A stretch of 7,894 nt of DNA from Pseudomonadota bacterium. GTDB taxonomy: Bacteria; Pseudomonadota; Gammaproteobacteria; Burkholderiales; Thiobacillaceae. A model generated the notes under the pieces. It saw only the letters and a program-made list of their open reading frames with translations. It made no database searches and was not told the origin of the DNA. Made by a program: the position numbers and the translations under genes. Positions 1-5,078 of the stretch are shown piece by piece; position 1 is the first letter of the stretch; the number at the start of each line of letters is the position of its first letter. Where the stretch lies: positions 1 through 7,894 of the forward strand of contig JAJZRT010000016.1 of assembly GCA_021802595.1 (NCBI GenBank), given 5' to 3'.

Positions 1-9
1 AGCAGATAG

Positions 10-651
10 GCACCGAAGCCGCGCCGTGCATCCTGGCCGAAGGACATCCCGCTGGAAAACGCGACGCTGGAACTGGCGCTGAAATTCCTTTCGCTGCCGC
101 GCGAGGTCGGCCACCATCCGGTCACCGGCCTGCCGATCGTCGCCAACAACGGCCGCTTCGGCCCCTATCTGCTCCATGACGGCAAGTTCAAGTCGATCCC
201 CAAGACCGACAGCGTCTACGAGATCGATCTGCCGCGTGCCCTCGAGGTGCTGGCGATGGAGCGCGCCCCGCGCGGTGAATCGGCCGCCACGGTGCTGAAG
301 AATCTCGGCCCGCACCCGGACGACGGCAAGGACATCACCGTACGTTCCGGCCGCTACGGTCCCTACGTGAAGCACGGCACCACCAATGCCACGCTGCCCA
401 AGGACATCACCCCGGAGGAGATCACGCTGGACGAAGCCATCGGCCTGATCGCCGCGCGCGTTGCCAAGGGCCCGGCCAAGAAGCCGGCGCGCAAGGCCGC
501 GGCCAAGCCCGCCACCGCGAAGAAGACCAGGGCCGCCGACAGCGACGCTGACGAGACGAAAAAACCGGCCGCCAGGAAAACGACGACCAAGAAAGCCGCG
601 GCCAAGCCCGCTGCCAAGAAACCAGCCAGCAAAAAAGCCCCCGCCGCATGA
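10..651 (+). CDS. topA: DNA topoisomerase I, C-terminal part (5' end missing or frame-broken)
   Basis: C-terminal part of type IA DNA topoisomerase I, which relaxes negatively supercoiled DNA in the cytoplasm. About 213 residues are readable, against more than 800 for a full enzyme; the toprim and catalytic tyrosine regions lie upstream. The reading opens with a PRRASWPKDIPL segment and then shows two topoisomerase C-terminal repeats, recognisable by GRFGPYLLHDGKF and SGRYGPYVKHG, each followed by a TLDEA-type helix. The last 60 or so residues are a Lys/Ala/Pro-rich basic tail (KKPARKAAAKPA and similar), as in many betaproteobacterial TopA proteins, where such tails are thought to bind DNA. 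An in-frame TAG at 7-9 interrupts the frame; the gene's upstream reading seems to be in another frame there (see findings). The stop TGA overlaps the next start as ATGA. The family call is secure; whether this copy is intact is not. Confidence 0.9.
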   Translation, partial: APKPRRASWPKDIPLENATLELALKFLSLPREVGHHPVTGLPIVANNGRFGPYLLHDGKFKSIPKTDSVYEIDLPRALEVLAMERAPRGESAATVLKNLGPHPDDGKDITVRSGRYGPYVKHGTTNATLPKDITPEEITLDEAIGLIAARVAKGPAKKPARKAAAKPATAKKTRAADSDADETKKPAARKTTTKKAAAKPAAKKPASKKAPAA

Positions 652-1046
652 GTTCGCCACCCCGGCTGCTCATGCTCAATGCCTTCATCGGCACGGCCAG
701 CTACAAAACCCTGTATCAGGCGCTGGGATACAGCGTCGTCACCGAATGGTCCGAGCGCAAGGCCATCGCGCTGGTCCGCAAGGCTCCGCCCGCCGTCATC
801 GTCGCCGATTTCTTTCACCAGACCGACTTCCGCGACCGGCTTTCAAATCTCGAATCGCTGCTTGCCACCGCGCAGGCTTCGCCCGGTACCCGCATCCTCG
901 TGTTTTATGAGGCCGCCCATCAGGCTGCGCTCGACAAGGTAAGTGCCCGCCTGCGCATTGATGCTGCCCTGACGCTGCCGGCGCAGGAAGACCGGCTGCG
1001 GGCCACGCTGCAAGCCTGGCTTGACGCCCCTGCTCCTGCGCATTGA
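648..1046 (+). CDS. Conserved hypothetical protein, possible receiver-like fold
   Basis: A 132-residue soluble protein of unknown function. Its ATG overlaps the topA stop as ATGA, which suggests translational coupling and co-transcription. No signal peptide or membrane segment is visible. The pattern of short hydrophobic strands (RLLMLNAF, PAVIVADFF, GTRILVFYE) alternating with amphipathic helices resembles a CheY-like alpha/beta receiver. VIVADFF places an Asp at the end of a strand, roughly where a phospho-acceptor would be. The usual acidic pair near the N-terminus is not evident, so any relation to response regulators is structural speculation. Codon use matches topA, which supports a real gene. 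I do not recognise a named family. Confidence 0.8.
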   Translation: MSSPPRLLMLNAFIGTASYKTLYQALGYSVVTEWSERKAIALVRKAPPAVIVADFFHQTDFRDRLSNLESLLATAQASPGTRILVFYEAAHQAALDKVSARLRIDAALTLPAQEDRLRATLQAWLDAPAPAH

Positions 1047-1179
1047 CGCGCGGTTCGGTTTTGAGGCGTGACATGGCCCGGCAAGGCCGGACTGTTGCGC
1101 GATGCAGGTCCCCTGAACGAATGGCATGGCTGCCAGTCAGACCGGGATCGTATGGATAACGACGGAGCTCCTAACTGAC

Positions 1180-1524
1180 ATGAATACGTTGCTGAAAATC
1201 ACCCAGGCCAGGGTCGTCACCCCCATCCTGCTGTCCCTGGCGCTGGGCGGCTGCGCCAGCAGCCTGATCGAAGTCCGGCAGGGGTCCGAGCAGGTTGCCG
1301 TAGCCCAACCCGATCAGGTGGGCCAGTGCAAAGCCATCGGAAAGACCACGGTCAGCGTCCTGGCCGAAATCGGATTCATCAGCCGGGGTGTCGACAATGT
1401 CGACGCCAACCTGCTGCAACTGGCGCGAAACGAAGCCGTGAGCCAGGGCGGCGACACTGTCGTAGCGGGCGACAGGCCCGAGATCGGCAAGCGCACCTTC
1501 GCCATCTACAAATGCCGACCCTGA
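1180..1524 (+). CDS. Small outer-membrane lipoprotein, DUF4156/RcsF-like
   Basis: A 114-residue lipoprotein. The N-terminus has a Lys, a hydrophobic stretch (VVTPILLSLALGG) and a lipobox LGGC with the lipidated Cys at residue 25. Ala follows at +2, which predicts Lol transport to the outer membrane. The mature part has two more cysteines, at about 50 (GQCKAIGK) and 112 (YKCRP-end), spaced as in the DUF4156/RcsF-like fold, where they can form a disulfide. The internal pattern (LQLARNEAVSQGGDTVV) also fits that family, whose role is mostly unknown. I chose the ATG at 1180 over an in-frame ATG at 1126 because only the later one puts the signal peptide at the N-terminus; a GGAG lies at 1164-1167. 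A 133-bp gap separates it from the gene upstream, so it probably has its own promoter. Its last 19 bases overlap the convergent kinase remnant. Confidence 0.82.
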   Translation: MNTLLKITQARVVTPILLSLALGGCASSLIEVRQGSEQVAVAQPDQVGQCKAIGKTTVSVLAEIGFISRGVDNVDANLLQLARNEAVSQGGDTVVAGDRPEIGKRTFAIYKCRP

Positions 1525-1957
1525 GCATCGGTCGCCCGGATGACCACTCCCTCCGGCCCGACCCGATCGTGCAGGCTGACAGTACCCTCCAAACGGGACG
1601 CGGCTTCCCGTGCGATCGCCAGCCCCAAGCCGCTGCCTTCCCCACGGCAGCGGGCATTCGGTAGAAGGGATCGAACGCGCGCTCCCGCGCCTCGGCAAGA
1701 ATGCCAGGGCCGTTGGCAGCGGGGCCGGACGATCTTCCGGTTGCGCATCGGCGGGCGACGCCAGTCGCTGAACGACGATGCGCGTCCCGGGGTCGTTGCA
1801 GTTCCCGCAGCCGCGCGTTGTCCCCGGACCGGCAGCCTGTCCGCATCCACCAGGACAGCGATCTGGCGCAAAGAGCCATCCTGAACTCCTGGGCCTCGCC
1901 GAAAGCCAGCCAGAAAGAAATACCGGCGGCGATAATTCCCGCCGCCGACCCACCAGC
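1506..1957 (-). pseudogene. Decayed QseC-like sensor histidine kinase, internally deleted and frameshifted
   Basis: No single frame reads through, but five consecutive pieces in three frames spell parts of one kinase in the right order. From 1957 to about 1887: AAGIIAAGISFWLAF followed by GEAQEF, the first membrane helix. From about 1886 to 1820: QDGSLRQIAVLVDADRL, the start of the periplasmic sensor region. From about 1805 to 1715: DPGTRIVVQRLASPADAQ, more sensor region. From about 1713 to 1645: GPGILAEARERAFDPFYR, the G1 and F boxes of the ATPase domain. From about 1643 to 1509: GEGSGLGLAIAREAASRL with the G2 box, then the C-terminus and TAG. The second helix, HAMP, phospho-acceptor His and N box are all missing. 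The first piece follows the stop of the fusion gene directly, without a start codon. Such a gene cannot make a working kinase. Confidence 0.8.
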
Positions 1958-3991
1958 TTAAGTGCCTGACCCCACCAGCAGCGTTTCTCCAGCCCAGTTT
2001 GCGTCGTTTTCTTCCGGTTCCGCAGGCGTGTCCAAGTGGCGCTGGACGATTATCCACTGGGGGCTCCCGATTGTTGCTGACAGTCGCCGCAGCGCGTCAT
2101 CGTAGCCACCGGCATCGCTCGGAAAACTCACCAGTGGCAGGCGTTCGACGCGCTGCCAGGCAATCGTGCCAACCCAGACCGGCACGTGCGTTCCACTACT
2201 CACGTCCGCAGGCCACAAGCGCAGGACGAGCGATTCGTCGGGGCGTGTCTGCGCGGCGCCGGGTAATACGAGAACCAGCGCTTCCCGCCGCCCGTCGTGC
2301 AGCTTGGGGATGATTGGCAATTCGGATAGGGACGGATGGGGCGACAACCAGCGCATAGCGGTTCGGGGCGAAAACGGCAACGGCTGCCGCCAGCCTCCGG
2401 ACACCAACCCATTCCGGATGCTACCCAGCTCGCCGGCCCACTGAATGTTCAGAGGCTGCTCCATGTCCCCCTGGAGGTCCACACGATATGCGGGCAGTGT
2501 CTTCCATCCGGCATCCCACCAGGCCCGTCCGTCCATCTGACGGACCGAAACTTGAGGCGCGTAGCGTGTGACATCTGAAGCCAAACGAACTTGCACACTC
2601 CAAATCGTAGCCAGAAGAAATACCGCGGCACCGACCCAATGCAACCCGGGAATTCTTGCATCGGCGCCATGGCGTGCCCAGGCGATGGCAAGTATTGCGA
2701 CCCAGGCGATCCCAAGGCCGACACCCGCGACAACATCCGCCAGCCAGTGCGCCCCCAGATAGAGACGGGAAAAGGCGATGCCGCAGACGAGCAGCGCGGC
2801 CAGCGCATAGGGAATCCAGCGTCGCCGAGGCGCCAGGCACCGGGCGCTCAACACCGCCAGAAATCCGTAGATTACCGTGCTCAGGGTCGCGTGACTGCTG
2901 GGGAAGCTGTACGCCTCGGCACTCGCATACAGCGCGATCGGCCGGGGGACCCCCAGTGCCAGTTTGAGCGCCGTTACGGCGAGCAAGCCAAAAGCAAGCG
3001 CGGCGATCCAGTAACGGGCTTCCAGCCATGCGCGCTGCCACAGCAACCAGATAAGCACTCCAGCCGAAACGAAACCGATGACCTGGGAGTCGCCCATTTC
3101 CGTTACGGCGGTCATGAACAGGTCTCCGGCAGGCGTACGCATTCCTTGCAGAAGGTGATACAGAGATCGACCCGCGTACACCAATGGATCCAGGCCCAGC
3201 ACGTCTTCCAGCACGCCAAAGAACAGCCAGGTCGCCGCGATCAGTACCGCCAGCCATGTCAGCAGGGCCCGTGAGACGGGTCGTTCCGGATCGATCAGGT
3301 CCCCCACCAGCCAGGCCAAGCCAGGATGTCGTCCTGTCCAGCGCAAGGCTACCGTGGCCCAGTCACCCGCACGGGGTGCCAGCTGGCGGTATGCCACACG
3401 CACGCTCCAGATGACCATCCAAGAGAGGATCAGGAGTGCGCCCAGTCCCAGCGCCAACCGTCCGGCGACCTGTCCCGCGAGCGCCAGCGAGGCACCAAAC
3501 GCCATACCTGGAATCAAATGGGCTGGGGCCCACGCCAGCGCCGAAAGTACATTGAATAGATAGAACCGCCATGGTGGCATCCCCACCATGCCGGCCACGA
3601 CGGGCACGACAGGGCGCACCGGGCCGACAAAGCGTGCCAGCAGGATGCTCTTGCCGCCATGGCGCGCGAAAAATCTTTCACCGCGCGCGAGAAGTTCGGG
3701 ATGATTGCGTACGAACGGGACGCGAAGGAAACGGTCCTGGTAGCGGTGCCCAAGCCAGTAGCTCACGCCGTCGCCCACCACGGCGCCGCCCACCGCCCAC
3801 AGGAACGTGCTCCAGAAGGGCAGCGCGCCGACTCCGACGAGTGCACCGGCCCCCAGCATCATGACGGCGCCCGGGACGACCAGCCCGACAAACGCCAGCG
3901 ACTCGACACACGCGATTGCGGCTACCAACAATCCGGCAGCATCGGGATGCTGCCCCGCCCAATGGATCAAGCCCAGAATCAGATTCGTCAC
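1958..3991 (-). CDS. DedA-PAP2-LssY membrane fusion (lipid phosphatase / putative lipid-carrier transporter)
   Basis: A 677-residue inner-membrane protein with three joined modules. Residues 1-200 are a DedA (SNARE-associated/VTT) domain: E30, PG at 40-41, GDGVSYWLG around 73-81 and the LLARFVGPVRP segment with R120 and R126. Residues about 240-445 are a PAP2-type acid phosphatase with all three motifs: KLALGVPRP (K343, R350), FPSSH (H367) and SRLYLGAHWLAD (R409, H415, D419). A last helix near 450-468 leads into a soluble C-terminal domain of the LssY_C type (about 470-655). PAP2 enzymes remove phosphate from lipid phosphates such as undecaprenyl diphosphate; DedA proteins have been linked to undecaprenyl-phosphate translocation. 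The start is GTG at 3989-3991 with GAGG just upstream and stop codons in frame above it, so no longer start is possible. The stop directly abuts the kinase remnant. Substrate and direction are unproven. Confidence 0.9.
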   Translation of the reverse strand: MTNLILGLIHWAGQHPDAAGLLVAAIACVESLAFVGLVVPGAVMMLGAGALVGVGALPFWSTFLWAVGGAVVGDGVSYWLGHRYQDRFLRVPFVRNHPELLARGERFFARHGGKSILLARFVGPVRPVVPVVAGMVGMPPWRFYLFNVLSALAWAPAHLIPGMAFGASLALAGQVAGRLALGLGALLILSWMVIWSVRVAYRQLAPRAGDWATVALRWTGRHPGLAWLVGDLIDPERPVSRALLTWLAVLIAATWLFFGVLEDVLGLDPLVYAGRSLYHLLQGMRTPAGDLFMTAVTEMGDSQVIGFVSAGVLIWLLWQRAWLEARYWIAALAFGLLAVTALKLALGVPRPIALYASAEAYSFPSSHATLSTVIYGFLAVLSARCLAPRRRWIPYALAALLVCGIAFSRLYLGAHWLADVVAGVGLGIAWVAILAIAWARHGADARIPGLHWVGAAVFLLATIWSVQVRLASDVTRYAPQVSVRQMDGRAWWDAGWKTLPAYRVDLQGDMEQPLNIQWAGELGSIRNGLVSGGWRQPLPFSPRTAMRWLSPHPSLSELPIIPKLHDGRREALVLVLPGAAQTRPDESLVLRLWPADVSSGTHVPVWVGTIAWQRVERLPLVSFPSDAGGYDDALRRLSATIGSPQWIIVQRHLDTPAEPEENDANWAGETLLVGSGT

Positions 3992-4171
3992 ATGGCCTCG
4001 ATGGTGTCATCAGGTAAGCGTCAGAACGCAGATCGAATCCGCCTTCACGTAAATCCGCACCACTTGCGGCGAATCGAGCCGCCACTCCGTGAGCCAGAAT
4101 CCATCCTGGCCACAGACGGCCGATACTTCGCTCTTGCCGGCGAGCCTGATATCAGCCGTCCCTGCCCGAGC
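3992..4171. other. Intergenic gap between the second PepSY gene and the DedA-PAP2 gene
   Basis: A 180-bp stretch with no gene that I can support. On the minus strand the frame of the PepSY gene stays open for 53 codons after its TAG stop (4171 to 4013) and then meets two TGA codons in a row, but it has no ATG, GTG or TTG start before its late part. A 10-bp palindrome CTGATATCAG lies at 4146-4155. The only clear signal is the GAGG ribosome-binding site near 3996-3999 that serves the GTG start at 3991. Confidence 0.5.
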
Positions 4172-4501
4172 CTAGTCCGGGTTCGGGCCTTCCTTGTCGT
4201 TCTCCAGAACCTTGCCCGTCCTGGCGTCTACTCCCACTTCCTGGGTGATTTTGCCGCGCCGGATATCAAACGAATAGCGCAAGCCGCTCCCACCCTTCTC
4301 ACGCTCCAGTTCTTCATCGGTAATCTTTCCAGGATAGGCCTTGAGAGCGGTTGCACGAGCTTGTTCCATACTGACGTTGGCCTCGCCCGACAGGTTTTGC
4401 CCTGTATAAGCATATGCGTTGAGCGTTCCGGCGGCGAGCACCACTCCAAGAACCCAAAGCCCGGTGTTCTTCATAACGACGGGGTTTATCTGCGATTTCA
4501 T
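4172..4501 (-). CDS. Secreted PepSY-domain protein (downstream member of a pair)
   Basis: A 109-residue exported protein. The N-terminus is a signal peptide (hydrophobic LWVLGVVLAAGTLNAYA, likely cut after AYA), followed by one PepSY domain over residues 45-102. The family pattern is visible: MEQARATALKAYPG, then EELEREKGG, YSFDIRRG and EVGVDARTGKVLEND. PepSY domains occur in small periplasmic or membrane proteins and are thought to bind or inhibit proteases or sense envelope state; the function of this type is not settled. The ATG at 4501 has an excellent Shine-Dalgarno, AAGGAG at 4509-4514, seven bases away. A second Met ten codons in (MKNTGLW) could also start a good signal peptide. It lies 92 bp after the first PepSY gene, with a strong stem-loop between them, so both may come from one transcript. 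Confidence 0.88.
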   Translation of the reverse strand: MKSQINPVVMKNTGLWVLGVVLAAGTLNAYAYTGQNLSGEANVSMEQARATALKAYPGKITDEELEREKGGSGLRYSFDIRRGKITQEVGVDARTGKVLENDKEGPNPD

Positions 4502-4521
4502 GTTGCTGCTCCTTCTGCTTC

Positions 4522-4554
4522 AAGGTGCGGGCGGAAATTTCTCGCCCCCACCTT
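4522..4554 (-). other. Stem-loop in the leader of the second PepSY gene
   Basis: The arms AAGGTGCGGGCG (4522-4533) and CGCCCCCACCTT (4543-4554) are reverse complements at 11 of 12 positions. They enclose a 9-base loop that contains the palindrome GAAATTTC. In the minus-strand transcript it sits between the two PepSY genes, about 20 bases before the start codon and close to the Shine-Dalgarno. No T-tract follows, so it is not a standard intrinsic terminator. It may be an RNA-processing or stability hairpin, or an attenuator. Confidence 0.55.
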
Positions 4555-4593
4555 ATTGGTTAACAGGATATTGCCGTGTCTGGCGGAAAGCGC

Positions 4594-4956
4594 TCAGCCT
4601 TCACTTTCCTGGCCTTCTTGGCTTTCGGACTCGTGATCAGCCTGGTCTGCTTGGACCGATAACACCTGGCCACTTTTGCTGTCGATCTTGACGTCCGTGG
4701 TCTGAGTGCCCTTGACCACTTCCACGCCATAAACCAGTGCGCCGTTTTCGTCCTCCAGTTCGGCGCGTACTGCCCGCCCCTGTAAGTGGGTTTCAGCAGC
4801 CGCGATGGCTTGGCTCAGGGTGATCTTGGTTCTGGACAAGGACGCGGCGTCATTTTCCGACTGGCCTTCTGCGTGGTTTGCGCCGGCAAGTGCCAACGAC
4901 GCGCCCAGCGCGGTCAGTCCGAGGACACCGATAATGAAAGATTTGCTGCTTCGCAT
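4594..4956 (-). CDS. Secreted PepSY-domain protein with acidic tail (upstream member of a pair)
   Basis: A 120-residue exported protein. The signal peptide runs through FIIGVLGLTALGASLALAGA, with cleavage likely near residues 23-26. A single PepSY domain covers about 43-103: ITLSQAIAAAETHLQG, RAVRAELEDENG, ALVYGVEVV and VKIDSKSGQVLSV. The last 17 residues (DQADHESESQEGQESEG) are very acidic and hydrophilic, a tail that its neighbour lacks and that could bind metal ions or basic partners; that is inference. The start ATG at 4956 has AGGAG at 4964-4968, seven bases away. The 122-bp leader carries a tandem GCTAAT repeat and a small inverted repeat, so this gene probably has its own promoter rather than depending on the RND gene upstream. 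Confidence 0.88.
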   Translation of the reverse strand: MRSSKSFIIGVLGLTALGASLALAGANHAEGQSENDAASLSRTKITLSQAIAAAETHLQGRAVRAELEDENGALVYGVEVVKGTQTTDVKIDSKSGQVLSVQADQADHESESQEGQESEG

Positions 4957-4986
4957 GATGATTCTCCTAAGAGGTTATGGATGGAC

Positions 4987-5007
4987 GGCAGGTCACGAGT
5001 TCCTGCC
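4987..5007 (-). other. Small inverted repeat in the leader of the first PepSY gene
   Basis: GGCAGG (4987-4992) and CCTGCC (5002-5007) are perfect 6-bp arms around a 9-base spacer. It lies about 30 bases before the start codon, between the proposed promoter and the ribosome-binding site. It could be a hairpin in the 5' leader or a weak end signal for RND transcripts, but no T-run follows. A 6-bp repeat can also arise by chance in GC-rich DNA. Confidence 0.3.
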
Positions 5008-5016
5008 TTGTCGATC

Positions 5017-5049
5017 ACTCTACGCACGGAGAATTAGCCCACCATTAGC
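5017..5049 (-). promoter_or_regulatory. Putative activator-dependent promoter with tandem GCTAAT operator
   Basis: On the minus strand GCTAAT occurs twice in direct orientation (5044-5049 and 5033-5038) with a period of exactly 11 bp. Ten bases further on is TAGAGT (5017-5022), which matches four of six positions of a -10 box. No good -35 box lies at the usual distance; the repeats occupy that place. Direct half-sites one helical turn apart are the usual binding pattern of OmpR/PhoB-family regulators. The gene served would be the PepSY gene starting at 4956. The regulator itself is not in this window. Confidence 0.4.
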
Positions 5050-5078
5050 ATCCTTGTGTTTTTGTGGCCGCGGTGCCG

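Noticed and set aside
1070..1140. Short inverted repeats (CCGGC-AAG-GCCGG and TGGCA-TGGC-TGCCA) as a terminator
   Set aside because: Stems of 5 bp with no T-tract; too weak to call.
1126..1179. Longer start for the lipoprotein gene
   Set aside because: It would put 18 hydrophilic residues before the signal peptide and move the lipobox away from the N-terminus; the ATG at 1180 is the better choice.
1171..1953. Minus-strand 260-codon open frame
   Set aside because: Only its middle part (DPGTRIVVQRL) is kinase-like; the rest is out-of-frame reading of the kinase remnant and antisense of the lipoprotein gene. It is not a gene of its own.
1956..1961. CTTAAG-type half-site near the end of the DedA-PAP2 gene as a PmrA/QseB operator
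   Set aside because: A single copy without a second half-site at the proper spacing, placed at a gene end rather than before a promoter.
2591..3274. Plus-strand 227-codon open frame
   Set aside because: It is antisense to the PAP2 domain, whose catalytic motifs are intact on the other strand; long antisense frames are common in GC-rich DNA.
4164..4188. GCCCGA/TCGGGC inverted repeat over the stop of the second PepSY gene
   Set aside because: A 6-bp stem with a 13-base loop and no T-run; not convincing as a terminator.
3659..4636. Plus-strand 325-codon open frame
   Set aside because: It lies antisense to the DedA N-terminus and across the PepSY genes, which have signal peptides, ribosome-binding sites and family motifs; its translation has no recognisable domain.
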